NCBI GenBank assembly: GCA_021798075.1
Contig: JAJZYO010000082.1
Location: forward strand, 1-7,710
Reading direction: 5' to 3'
Length of the DNA stretch: 7,710 bases
Source: Actinomycetes bacterium
Lineage (GTDB): Bacteria; Actinomycetota; Acidimicrobiia; Acidimicrobiales; Palsa-688
The translations under genes were made by a program, and so were the position numbers. Of this stretch, positions 1-6,087 are shown one piece after another. Below the pieces are notes generated by a model. The model made no database searches. It was not told the origin of the DNA and saw only the letters and a program-made list of their open reading frames with translations. Each line of letters starts with the position of its first letter. The stretch's first letter is position 1.

Positions 1-2
1 AG

Positions 3-122
3 GTGCCCCGCCAGTGGGTGTACGACCACCCTGAGCAGCCCACGCGTGCGTACCCGACGCCCCTTGAGCCCTCGCGAGGTTGCGGTTCGGGTGCCCGCAC
101 ACGACCCGGTCTAGTCCCGTGA
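3..122 (+). CDS. Possible 3' end of an unidentified upstream gene
   Basis: The third + frame is open from the window edge to a TGA at 120-122. It would encode about 39 residues containing QWVYDHPEQPTRAYPTPLEP, rich in proline and charged residues. The first 25 codons mostly end in G or C, as expected for coding DNA here, but the last 14 do not, so the true reading may be shorter or wrong. The first frame is also open, to 114, with a less coding-like composition. I recognise no family in the fragment. If real, its product ends about 60 bases before the next gene's start. Confidence 0.27.
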   Translation: MPRQWVYDHPEQPTRAYPTPLEPSRGCGSGARTRPGLVP

Positions 123-169
123 AGGGTGGAACCACACGAGCGACCGGCCCATCGTGCGCCGCGAGCACG

Positions 170-175
170 TATCAT
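170..175 (+). promoter_or_regulatory. Candidate -10 element for a leaderless transcript
   Basis: TATCAT matches the TANNNT form of -10 elements and ends 8 bases before the ATG at 184, so transcription would start at or very near that ATG. No Shine-Dalgarno sequence precedes the ATG, and I see no clear -35. The same arrangement recurs before pdxS and ruvC. This favours ATG 184 over the in-frame GTG at 154, which would lie upstream of the promoter. Inferred from sequence only. Confidence 0.35.
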
Positions 176-183
176 CTCGCGCC

Positions 184-921
184 ATGGCTGCCGACCCGCT
201 CAGGGCGCGAACCGCTGCCAATAGGCGACGGGCGCTCACGCTCGTTGGTGTGTCCTCGGTGCCCCTCGGGCTCGCGATCGGACTGCTCACCTGGTGGGCT
301 TCCAGCTGGCCCTACAGCTTCGTAGGGCTCGTAGTGGGCACGGCCGTCTTGGCCCTCCTCATGTGGGCGGCGGCCGAACCGCTCGCGCGGCGGGCCTTGG
401 ACGGTAACCGAGCGGATCCTTTGCATGACGCCCGCCTGCTCAACTTGGTCGAAGGTCTTTGCGCCACCATCGGCGTCCGGGAGCCGGAGGTGCGGGTGCG
501 CCAGGACGCTTCGCTCAACGCAGCGGTGTGCGGCCGGCGCCGGCGGAGCGCGACGATCGTAGTGACCCAGGGCTTGCTCGACGAGCTCGACCGCCTCGAG
601 CTGGAGGGCGTGGTGGCCCAGCTGCTCACCAGGGTCCGGTGCTATGACATGCTCCCGGCAACGGTCACCGTCGCAACGCTCGGCATCGGCGCGACCTTGC
701 TGTCTCCCCCTGAACCTGTCACCGCCATGGACCGCGCGGCCGCCAATTTCACGCGCTACCCCCCCGCACTGGTGAGCGCCCTTGAGAAAGTGGAAGCCAA
801 GGGGAGCGAGGTGAAGGGTGCGTCCCGGGCTACTGCCCAGCTGTGGTTCGCCGAGCCCGGTGGAGGTACGCGGGTGCTCACCCCGGTCAAGGACCGCATC
901 GAAGCTCTCCGTGAGCTGTGA
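184..921 (+). CDS. HtpX/M48-like membrane protein lacking the zinc site
   Basis: The 245-residue product has two hydrophobic helices near residues 18-38 and 44-63, then a cytoplasmic-type domain laid out like HtpX-family M48 peptidases. It keeps the family's NAAVCGRR-SATIVVTQGLLDELDRLELEGVVA lead-in (around 112-145), the TRYPPALVSALEKV segment (190-203) and a C-terminal PVKDRIEALREL (234-245). Where an active enzyme has HExxH, this one has QLLTR (146-150). The glutamate expected shortly before D183 as third zinc ligand is replaced, apparently by V179. Both changes argue for a catalytically dead homologue that may act as a scaffold or regulator; no function can be assigned. The frame is intact over its whole length, so it is not an obvious pseudogene. 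An in-frame GTG at 154 would add 10 residues; ATG 184 is preferred because of the -10-like TATCAT just upstream. It lies 97 bp before pdxS, probably in a separate transcript. A different membrane protein is possible, but the ordered matches make M48 ancestry likely. Confidence 0.72.
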   Translation: MAADPLRARTAANRRRALTLVGVSSVPLGLAIGLLTWWASSWPYSFVGLVVGTAVLALLMWAAAEPLARRALDGNRADPLHDARLLNLVEGLCATIGVREPEVRVRQDASLNAAVCGRRRRSATIVVTQGLLDELDRLELEGVVAQLLTRVRCYDMLPATVTVATLGIGATLLSPPEPVTAMDRAAANFTRYPPALVSALEKVEAKGSEVKGASRATAQLWFAEPGGGTRVLTPVKDRIEALREL

Positions 922-957
922 GGGGATCCTTCACAGGCTTCCTTGACGAGTCGAGCT

Positions 958-975
958 GACGGACCTTCGGCCGTC
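958..975. terminator. Short hairpin between the M48-like gene and pdxS
   Basis: GACGG at 958-962 pairs with CCGTC at 971-975 around an 8-base loop, 36 bases after the upstream stop codon. There is no T-run after it, so termination is uncertain. Apart from this and the candidate pdxS promoter, I see nothing in 922-1018. Confidence 0.2.
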
Positions 976-1006
976 GCGCTCAAGCGGTGCGAAACCCGCC
1001 ACCAGG

Positions 1007-1012
1007 TACGAT
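1007..1012 (+). promoter_or_regulatory. Candidate pdxS -10 element, leaderless start
   Basis: TACGAT fits TANNNT and ends 6 bases before the ATG at 1019, the spacing expected when transcription begins at the start codon. No ribosome binding site lies between, and no good -35 is seen 16-18 bases upstream. No regulator site is evident. Confidence 0.4.
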
Positions 1013-1018
1013 GGTTGC

Positions 1019-1936
1019 ATGACTGATAGCGATGGCCACGGGGGCGGCGGGCAGAGCGAGCGAGTGACAGGCACGGGCATGGTTAAGCGGGGCCTCGCCA
1101 CGCAGCTTCGAGGCGGCGTGATCATGGACGTCGTGACGGCCGATCAGGCCAAGATCGCCGAGGACGCCGGCGCGGTGGCGGTGATGGCCCTCGAGCGTGT
1201 GCCGGCCGACATCCGCCGTGACGGCGGCGTCGCGCGGATGAGCGATCCGGCCCTCATCGAGGCGATCATGGGTGCGGTCAGTATCCCTGTCATGGCCAAG
1301 GCGCGTATCGGCCACTTTTCAGAAGCCAAGGTCTTGGAAGCCCTTGGGGTTGACTACATCGACGAGAGCGAAGTCCTGACGCCGGCGGACGACGAGCACC
1401 ACATCGACAAGTGGTCCTTTAGGGTCCCCTTCGTGTGCGGCGCCAACAACCTCGGTGAGGCGCTCCGGCGGATATCCGAAGGTGCGGCGATGATCCGGAG
1501 CAAGGGGGAAGCGGGGACGGGTGACGTGAAAGAGGCGGTTCATCACCTCCGCAATATCCTGGGCGACATACGCAAGATAAGCAACTGCGATCCCACTGAG
1601 CTGTACTCGTGGGCGAAGGAGCTGCGTGCTCCCGTCGAGCTCGTAAGGGAGATAGCCGAGAGGGGCGAGCTGCCAGTGCCGCTCTTCTGCGCCGGCGGGG
1701 TGGCGACGCCCGCAGACGCCGCTCTTGTCATGGAGATCGGGGCGCAGTCGGTTTTTGTCGGCTCGGGGATATTCAAAAGCTCGGACCCGCCCCGCTTCGC
1801 TCGGGCAATAGTCGAGGCCACCACGCACTATTCGGACTACGAGATGGTCGCGAAAGTGAGCCGCGGGCTCGGCGGTGCGATGCGAGGCGAGGAGTCGGCC
1901 TCGGTGGCGACCCGGCTCTCCGAGCGGGGATGGTGA
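1019..1936 (+). CDS. pdxS: Pyridoxal 5'-phosphate synthase lyase subunit PdxS
   Basis: PdxS condenses ribose 5-phosphate, glyceraldehyde 3-phosphate and ammonia into pyridoxal 5'-phosphate in the DXP-independent vitamin B6 pathway. It forms a cytoplasmic dodecamer decorated by PdxT, which supplies the ammonia. The 305-residue product is full length and close to the family throughout a (beta/alpha)8 barrel. Aligned from memory with the Bacillus subtilis enzyme at a constant offset of 13, the key residues are present: D37 in GGVIMDVV, K94 in MAKARIGH and K162 in RSKGEAGTG. The phosphate-binding stretches [12 protein letters not shown] (224-235) and GSGIFKS (248-254) are intact, and the protein ends in the typical SERGW. 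The variable first 20 residues are Gly-rich. Start 1019 is chosen for normal length and for the -10-like TACGAT just upstream; ATG 1079 (residue 21) is the alternative. The last base of the TGA stop is also the first base of the 75-bp repeat array separating it from pdxT. Confidence 0.97.
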   Translation: MTDSDGHGGGGQSERVTGTGMVKRGLATQLRGGVIMDVVTADQAKIAEDAGAVAVMALERVPADIRRDGGVARMSDPALIEAIMGAVSIPVMAKARIGHFSEAKVLEALGVDYIDESEVLTPADDEHHIDKWSFRVPFVCGANNLGEALRRISEGAAMIRSKGEAGTGDVKEAVHHLRNILGDIRKISNCDPTELYSWAKELRAPVELVREIAERGELPVPLFCAGGVATPADAALVMEIGAQSVFVGSGIFKSSDPPRFARAIVEATTHYSDYEMVAKVSRGLGGAMRGEESASVATRLSERGW

Positions 1937-2229
1937 CGGCCACGGGCGGGGCTGGGGCCCCCGCCTCGGGGAGGAGCCTGGGGCTGGGGCCCCCAGGCGG
2001 GCAAGGAGGTACGGCCACGGGCGGGGCTGGGGCCCCCGCCTCGGGGAGGAGCCTGGGGCTGGGGCCCCCAGGCGGGCAAGGAGGTACGGCCACGGGCGGG
2101 GCTGGGGCCCCCGCCTCGGGGAGGAGCCTGGGGCTGGGGCCCCCAGGCGGGCAAGGAGGTACGGCCACGGGCGGGGCTGGGGCCCCCGCCTCGGGGAGGA
2201 GCCTGGGGCTGGGGCCCCCAGGCGGGCAA
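1936..2229. repeat. Four tandem copies of a 75-bp GC-rich repeat
   Basis: Units begin at 1936, 2011, 2086 and 2161. The first three are identical over all 75 bases; the fourth matches for 69 bases and then diverges. Within each unit a 15-base core, GGGGCTGGGGCCCCC, occurs twice (offsets 13-27 and 45-59). Each core sits in an inverted repeat: arms GGCGGGG and CCCCGCC (offsets 10-16 and 24-30), and arms GCCTGGGG and CCCCAGGC (41-48 and 56-63). Both loops are CTGGGGC. Units 1-3 end in AAGGAGGT. The unit has no stop codon in any of six frames, which is why long overlapping ORFs cross the array; none resembles a known protein, so I treat them as artefacts. The array fills most of the pdxS-pdxT gap (1937-2268). 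A recently expanded minisatellite is the simplest reading; effects on transcript stability or on pdxT expression are possible but unproven. Confidence 0.97.
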
Positions 2230-2251
2230 ACAAGTCTGGTGACCCCTTGAT

Positions 2252-2259
2252 GGGAAAGG
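2252..2259 (+). promoter_or_regulatory. Ribosome binding site for pdxT
   Basis: The purine tract GGGAAAGG ends 9 bases before the GTG at 2269. It supports that start over the in-frame GTG at 2305, which has only a weaker GGCGGG before it. The match to the Shine-Dalgarno consensus is poorer than the start-less octamers inside the upstream repeats. Confidence 0.45.
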
Positions 2260-2268
2260 TGCCCCCAG

Positions 2269-2946
2269 GTGGTAGCGCCAGGCACGACCCGCCAGGCGGG
2301 ACCCGTGGGGGTACTCGCGCTCCAGGGTGATTTCCGCGAGCACCTGAGGCTCTTTTCCAGCCTCGGGGTGGAGGCTCTCCCCGTTCGCATGCCGGCCGAG
2401 CTCGCTCGGGTGAGGGCCTTGGTCATCCCAGGTGGCGAGTCGACGGCCATCTCGCTCTTGCTCGAGTCATCCGGTCTCCTAGACCCTTTACAGGCGCGCC
2501 TGCGTGACGGTATGCCTACCTTTGGCACTTGTGCCGGCATGATCATGCTCGCGAGCGAGGTGCTCGGTGGGCGTCCCGACCAGCACCACCTGGCCGCCAT
2601 CGACATCTCGGTACGCAGGAACGCATTCGGGCGCCAGCGGGACTCTTTTGAGACGGACCTGCGCGTTGCGGGACTGGGCGCGCCGTTGCACGCAGTTTTT
2701 ATCCGTGCCCCGCTCGTCGAAAGGACGGGGCCTCGGGTCCAAGTGCTCGCGAGCGTGGCGGTGCCGGGAGGCACGCAAAAGCCCGTCGTGTGCAGGCAGG
2801 GGCCGGTGCTCGTCACGTCGTTCCACCCTGAGCTCGCCGGTGACACACGCCTCCACGAACTGTTCCTCGGTTTGTTGCCGGGTAACGAAAGGTCAGATAC
2901 GCAAACACTAGATAACGAAAGGACAGAAGATGTCAGGCCACTCTAA
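2269..2946 (+). CDS. pdxT: Pyridoxal 5'-phosphate synthase glutaminase subunit PdxT
   Basis: PdxT hydrolyses glutamine and channels the ammonia into PdxS. The 225-residue product is a class I glutamine amidotransferase-like protein. It shows the family start GVLALQGDFREH (14-25), the PGGEST loop (54-59), the nucleophile elbow GTCAGM with catalytic C88, the RRNAFGRQRDSFE segment (116-128), and FHPEL with H186 and E188 completing the Cys-His-Glu triad. GTG 2269 is chosen for its purine-rich ribosome binding site; GTG 2305 would give 213 residues and an N-terminus nearer the usual one. The conserved fold should end near LHELFLGLL (195-203). The remaining 22 residues are a polar tail encoded partly by a duplicated 17-base segment, and the last 17 bases lie inside yebC. 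Many actinobacteria also have pdxT shortly after pdxS; here 332 bp of repeat-filled DNA lies between them. Confidence 0.96.
   Translation: MVAPGTTRQAGPVGVLALQGDFREHLRLFSSLGVEALPVRMPAELARVRALVIPGGESTAISLLLESSGLLDPLQARLRDGMPTFGTCAGMIMLASEVLGGRPDQHHLAAIDISVRRNAFGRQRDSFETDLRVAGLGAPLHAVFIRAPLVERTGPRVQVLASVAVPGGTQKPVVCRQGPVLVTSFHPELAGDTRLHELFLGLLPGNERSDTQTLDNERTEDVRPL
2881..2927 (+). repeat. Duplicated 17-base segment carrying the yebC RBS
   Basis: GGTAACGAAAGGTCAGA (2881-2897) and GATAACGAAAGGACAGA (2911-2927) match at 15 of 17 positions and start 30 bases apart. The second copy contains the GAAAGGA ribosome binding site (2917-2923), 6 bases before the yebC ATG. The first copy has the same purine tract but no start codon at a proper distance. 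Both are read in frame as part of the PdxT tail, giving the related peptides NERS and NERT. Confidence 0.7.
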
Positions 2947-3685
2947 ATGGGCGACGACAAAGCATAAGAAAGGGGCGTTGGATGCGGCCCGGGGGAAGCT
3001 CTTCGCCAAGCTCATACGCCAGGTCGAAGTGGCGGCGCGCGAAGGCGGTGGCGACCCCGAGGCGAACCCGACGCTTCGGACCATGTTCCAAAAAGCCCGT
3101 GATGCGTCAGTGCCTCTCGACACGATCGAACGGGCCATCAAGCGTGGGACGGGCGAGCTCGAAGGCGTCCACTACGAGCCCATCAACTACGAGGGCTACG
3201 CTCCGTGTGGAGTTGCCGTGATAGTCGAGTGCCTAACCGACAACCGAAACCGTGCTAGTGCCGAGATCCGTGCCATTTTCACCAAGAACGGCGGCTCGAT
3301 GGCGGAACCTGGTTCCGTCGCCTGGCAGTTCGAACGAAAAGGTATCGTGAACGTCGCCAATGGCGCCGGTGTGGACGAGGACGAGCTCACATTGGTGGCG
3401 GCTGATGCTGGCGCAGAGGACGTCCGCGACATCGGTGACGGCTGGGAGGTCGTGACACCGCCTTCGGCCCTGGCGGTGGTGCGTTCGGCGATCGAGTCGA
3501 GGGGCTGGAAGGTCGCGAGCTCCGAGCTCATCATGCAGCCGTCACAGACCGTCCCGATCCAAAGTGAAAACGACGCCCGAAAGGTCCTGAGGCTGGTCGA
3601 CCTGCTGGACGAGCACGATGACGTTCAAAATGTGTACGCAAACTTCGATATCCCCGATTCAGTACTGGAGCTTGTGGCGGTCTAG
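2930..3685 (+). CDS. yebC: YebC/TACO1-family protein
   Basis: The 251-residue protein is a full-length member of the YebC/PmpR/TACO1 family, whose members have been described as DNA-binding regulators and, more recently, as ribosome-associated factors that help translation of difficult sequences such as proline stretches. The family signature MSGHSKWATTKHKKGALDAA opens the protein. It is followed by the conserved GKLFAKLIR (22-30), NPTLR (46-50), ERAIKRGTG (66-74) and YEGYAPCGVAVIVECLTDN segments, then the GGS and PGSVAWQFERKG block of the second domain. ATG 2930 is supported by GAAAGGA at 2917-2923 and by the conserved N-terminus. The gene overlaps pdxT by 17 bases, so it is probably co-transcribed and translationally linked with it. 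It is separated from ruvC by 49 bases holding a promoter and SOS box, so it need not share ruvC regulation. Which role the family plays in this organism cannot be told from sequence. Confidence 0.95.
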   Translation: MSGHSKWATTKHKKGALDAARGKLFAKLIRQVEVAAREGGGDPEANPTLRTMFQKARDASVPLDTIERAIKRGTGELEGVHYEPINYEGYAPCGVAVIVECLTDNRNRASAEIRAIFTKNGGSMAEPGSVAWQFERKGIVNVANGAGVDEDELTLVAADAGAEDVRDIGDGWEVVTPPSALAVVRSAIESRGWKVASSELIMQPSQTVPIQSENDARKVLRLVDLLDEHDDVQNVYANFDIPDSVLELVAV

Positions 3686-3716
3686 CAAGGGGATCCACCA
3701 CTTTCGGAATGGGCAG

Positions 3717-3725
3717 TGCTAAAGT
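3717..3725 (+). promoter_or_regulatory. Extended -10 promoter of ruvCAB
   Basis: TGCTAAAGT at 3717-3725 combines the extended -10 TGN with a TANNNT hexamer (TAAAGT, 3720-3725). It ends 9 bases before the ruvC ATG, predicting transcription from roughly 3732-3735 and a leaderless or near-leaderless mRNA. No convincing -35 is present, which an extended -10 can tolerate. The SOS operator begins at the next base, so LexA bound there should block initiation. Confidence 0.55.
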
Positions 3726-3743
3726 CACGAACTAATGTTCGTG
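3726..3743. promoter_or_regulatory. LexA operator (SOS box) over the ruvC start codon
   Basis: CACGAACTAATGTTCGTG is a perfect 7-base inverted repeat with a 4-base centre. Its core CGAAC-N4-GTTCG is exactly the LexA site known from Bacillus and close to the mycobacterial form. It sits immediately after the -10 element and includes the ruvC ATG (3735-3737), with its right arm encoding residues 2 and 3 (Phe, Val). Ruv genes are established SOS genes in several bacteria, so position and target agree. A single-site match by eye is the only evidence, but chance occurrence of a 14-base perfect palindrome of this form precisely here is unlikely. Confidence 0.85.
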
Positions 3744-4250
3744 CTCGGTATCGACCCGGGCCTGTCGCGTTGCGGGTACGGGGCTGTGCGCCAGGAAGGT
3801 GCGCAGCCAGTGGCCGTCGTGTCGGGCGTGCTCACCACGCCGCCTGCGGCTGCCCTTGAGGGGCGCCTGGCGCAGCTTTACAGGGAGCTGCGCCAGCTCC
3901 TGGAGCGGCTTTCGCCAGACGTCGTCGTGGTCGAGCGCGTTCTTTTCCAGGCCAATGTCAAGACGGCGATGTCGGTCGGCCAGGCGAGCGGGCTGGCGCT
4001 CGCGGCAGCGGGCGAGCTCGGCGTGGCGGTCGTCCAGTACAGCCCCAACGAGGTGAAGCAGGCCGTCACGGGCTGGGGTGGCGCCGGCAAGGCGCAGGTC
4101 CAGCGGATGGTCCAAGCGCTCCTCGACCTTCCCGAGATCCCCTCGCCTCCGGACCGGGCCGATGCGCTCGCACTGGCGCTTTGCCACCTGGCGAGTGCCC
4201 CGTTTGCCATGGCGGCCGCCAAAGCTCTAGCTGCGGGTGCGGCCCAGTGA
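3735..4250 (+). CDS. ruvC: Holliday junction endonuclease RuvC
   Basis: RuvC is the dimeric resolvase that cuts Holliday junctions symmetrically after RuvAB branch migration. The 171-residue product has the RNase H-like fold and all four catalytic acids: D7 in LGIDPGLSRCG, E67 in VVVVERVLF, and D140 and D143 in PPDRADALALALCH. The conserved PNEVKQAVTGWGGAGKAQVQ (104-123) is also present, and the length is normal. ATG 3735 is set by the IDPG N-terminus and lies inside the SOS box, directly behind an extended -10 element, with no ribosome binding site before it. The TGA overlaps the ruvA GTG in a GTGA tetranucleotide, so ruvA is likely translated by reinitiation. Damage-inducible expression of the three-gene operon follows from the operator. 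Confidence 0.97.
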   Translation: MFVLGIDPGLSRCGYGAVRQEGAQPVAVVSGVLTTPPAAALEGRLAQLYRELRQLLERLSPDVVVVERVLFQANVKTAMSVGQASGLALAAAGELGVAVVQYSPNEVKQAVTGWGGAGKAQVQRMVQALLDLPEIPSPPDRADALALALCHLASAPFAMAAAKALAAGAAQ

Positions 4251-4951
4251 TCGGGTCGCTCAGAGGCACCCTGCTCGAGCGCGTGCTGCGCTCTGATCAC
4301 CAAACGGAGCTGTTGGTCGAGGTGGGCGGGGTCGGCTACCGGGTGTTCGTGCCGGCAGGTGTTGCGGGGCGCGCTGGAGAGCTGGGAGGGCCAAGCTTCC
4401 TTTGGGTCCATACCCACGTGCGCGAGGACGCCCTCGTCCTCTACGGGTTCCCCTCGCGAGAGGAGCGGGACTGTTTTGAGCTTCTTCTCGGGGCACGCGG
4501 GGTAGGCCCTGCGGTGGCGGCCGCGGTGTTGTCGGTCCTCACCCCGGCCTCACTGCGACGGGCTGTCTTGGGCGGGGAGGCCGACGCCCTGACGCTCGCG
4601 CCCGGCATCGGCAACAAGACGGCAGCTCGGCTGGTGCTCGAGCTTGCTCCTCGCTTCGAAGCCGCCCCGTGGGTGGGCACGAGTGAGGCTGGGGCAGCTG
4701 GACGGGCCCCCGGTGAGGGAGAGCCGGTAGTGGCAAGCGGCACTGCACGCGACGGCGCGATCGGGGGCGGCGCGCCTCATGAGGCGAGCGCCGCCGACCG
4801 AGCGGTTCGCCGTGAGGAGGTGAGGGCCGCGCTAACGTCGCTCGGCTACGGTGCCGACGAGGTGAGGGCCGCACTTGCGAGGCTGCCCCTCGAAGGGCTG
4901 GCGGAGGACCTCTTGCGCCACGCGCTCCGAGAGCTGGCCGGTAGCCGGTGA
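4247..4951 (+). CDS. ruvA: Holliday junction branch migration subunit RuvA
   Basis: RuvA binds the four-way junction as a tetramer and loads the RuvB motor. The start is GTG 4247, overlapping the ruvC stop, because it gives the family N-terminus [11 protein letters not shown]; further upstream codons lie inside ruvC. The 234-residue protein has an OB-fold domain (1 to about 65) with the acidic pin in [11 protein letters not shown] (58-68, E60 and D61). Two helix-hairpin-helix motifs follow, [14 protein letters not shown] (82-95) and [16 protein letters not shown] (118-133). Last come a flexible linker rich in Gly, Ala and Glu (about 138-187) and a C-terminal RuvB-contacting domain (188-232). 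It is longer than the usual roughly 200 residues because of the linker. Its TGA overlaps the ruvB GTG by the same GTGA arrangement. Confidence 0.96.
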   Translation: MIGSLRGTLLERVLRSDHQTELLVEVGGVGYRVFVPAGVAGRAGELGGPSFLWVHTHVREDALVLYGFPSREERDCFELLLGARGVGPAVAAAVLSVLTPASLRRAVLGGEADALTLAPGIGNKTAARLVLELAPRFEAAPWVGTSEAGAAGRAPGEGEPVVASGTARDGAIGGGAPHEASAADRAVRREEVRAALTSLGYGADEVRAALARLPLEGLAEDLLRHALRELAGSR

Positions 4952-6024
4952 GCACAGGGGGCGACGGAGGGGCCCGCCTTTTGGCGCCGTCCGCCGACGC
5001 AGCCGAGGAGATCGAGGAGCCGACGCTTCGGCCTCGACGGCTATCAGAGTTCGTTGGCCAGGCTCAGCTGAAAGAGCACCTGTCCATAATGCTCGAGGCG
5101 GCGCGCAGGCGCGGCGAGCCGGTCGACCACATGCTGTTCGCTGGGCCGCCGGGACTCGGCAAGACTTCTCTGGCGGGCATCGTGGCCAACGAGATGCAAG
5201 CAGGCTTCCGCGTGACCTCGGGCCCAGCGCTTGTGCGGGCGGGCGACTTGGCCGCGCTTCTCACCAACTTGACCGAAGGCGACGTGCTCTTCGTGGACGA
5301 GATCCACCGCCTCGCCCGCCCTGTAGAGGAGATCCTTTACCCGGCCATGGAGGACTTCCAGCTCGACGTCGTCCTGGGCAAAGGGCCGGCTGCGAGGTCG
5401 CTTCGCCTCGACCTACCACGTTTCACCTTGGTTGGGGCGACGACGCGGACGGGGCTTATAACGGGGCCTCTTCGCGACCGCTTTGGTTTCGTCGCCCGCC
5501 TCGATTACTACGAGGCAGGCGAGCTCGAGACGATCGTCCGGCGTTCTGCGGGGCTGCTCGGAGCGCGGTTGGACGATGGCGGCGGGGTCGAGATAGCCAA
5601 GCGCTCGCGGGGCACACCGCGCCTCGCGAACAGGCTTTTGAAGCGCGTGCGCGACTACGCGGAGGTCCGGGGCGACGGCACGATCGACCGGCAGGTGGCC
5701 ATCGCCGGGCTTGAGCTCTTCCAGGTCGATGAGCTCGGCCTCGACAAGGTCGACCGGGCGATCTTGGAGGCGACATGCTTGCGCTTCGGGGGTGGCCCGG
5801 TTGGGCTGAGCACCCTCGCAGTGGCCGTCAGCGAAGCGCCCGAGACCGTTGAAGATGTCTACGAACCCTTCTTGTTGCAGCTCGGGATGTTGATGCGGAC
5901 GCCGAGGGGGCGAGTGGCGATGCCGGCAGCGTACGAGCACCTCGGGCTGCCTGCGCCGGCCGCCGGCGTGGGCGGGTTTCCCGCTGGGGCGGCCGGGGAC
6001 TCCCCGATCAGCCTCTGGGGCTAG
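4948..6024 (+). CDS. ruvB: Holliday junction DNA helicase RuvB
   Basis: RuvB is the AAA+ hexameric motor that pumps DNA through the RuvA-bound junction. The 358-residue product shows, in order, [12 protein letters not shown] (27-38), Walker A GPPGLGKT (66-73), Walker [10 protein letters not shown] (114-122), the sensor 1 GATTRTG (163-169), PLRDRFG (174-180) with the arginine finger region, sensor 2 [17 protein letters not shown] (222-238), and a winged-helix domain with [11 protein letters not shown] (281-291) and [18 protein letters not shown] (317-334). A Gly/Ala/Pro-rich tail of about 24 residues follows. GTG 4948 overlaps the ruvA stop and leaves a normal short acidic leader. It is the last gene of the operon; the yajC-secD-secF genes that commonly follow are not there. 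Confidence 0.97.
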   Translation: MSTGGDGGARLLAPSADAAEEIEEPTLRPRRLSEFVGQAQLKEHLSIMLEAARRRGEPVDHMLFAGPPGLGKTSLAGIVANEMQAGFRVTSGPALVRAGDLAALLTNLTEGDVLFVDEIHRLARPVEEILYPAMEDFQLDVVLGKGPAARSLRLDLPRFTLVGATTRTGLITGPLRDRFGFVARLDYYEAGELETIVRRSAGLLGARLDDGGGVEIAKRSRGTPRLANRLLKRVRDYAEVRGDGTIDRQVAIAGLELFQVDELGLDKVDRAILEATCLRFGGGPVGLSTLAVAVSEAPETVEDVYEPFLLQLGMLMRTPRGRVAMPAAYEHLGLPAPAAGVGGFPAGAAGDSPISLWG

Positions 6025-6067
6025 CCGCAATTGCTGGCCAGGCAATAACGACGTTTGCGCCAGGCAG

Positions 6068-6081
6068 TCGCCTTCTGGCGA
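6068..6081 (+). terminator. Weak hairpin after ruvB
   Basis: TCGCC (6068-6072) and GGCGA (6077-6081) form a 5-bp stem with a TTCT loop, 44 bases after the ruvB stop. An alternative 6-bp pairing of CGCCAG (6058-6063) with CTGGCG (6075-6080) competes with it. No T-run follows, so a terminator role is only possible. Confidence 0.25.
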
Positions 6082-6087
6082 GCGCGC

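Noticed and set aside
80..110. tRNA T-loop-like GGTTCG near the left edge
   Set aside because: Flanking bases do not form the T stem, and no acceptor or anticodon stem could be found.
943..948. TTGACG as a -35 box for pdxS
   Set aside because: It lies far too distant from TACGAT at 1007, and no -10-like hexamer occurs 16-18 bases after it.
1945..2216. G-quadruplex as main structure of the repeats
   Set aside because: G-runs are many, but each is matched by a nearby C-run and loops between runs reach 8-10 bases, so hairpins are the more likely fold.
1936..2229. CRISPR-like array
   Set aside because: The units are directly adjacent with no variable spacers, and no cas genes are present.
1319..2846. 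Long ORFs on both strands crossing the 75-bp repeats, encoding 25-residue Pro/Gly/Arg repeats
   Set aside because: They arise because a stop-free 75-bp GC-rich unit is repeated in multiples of three. They overlap pdxS and pdxT antisense or out of frame, and have no recognisable domain or start signal.
2875..2914. Separate yebC promoter in the A/T-richer end of pdxT (TTGCCG, TAGATA)
   Set aside because: No pair has both a proper spacing and a TANNNT -10; translational coupling to pdxT explains expression adequately.
3306..3318. Second LexA-like palindrome, GGAACCTGGTTCC, inside yebC
   Set aside because: The spacing between GAAC and GTTC is 3 rather than 4, and it lies deep in a coding region without a promoter.
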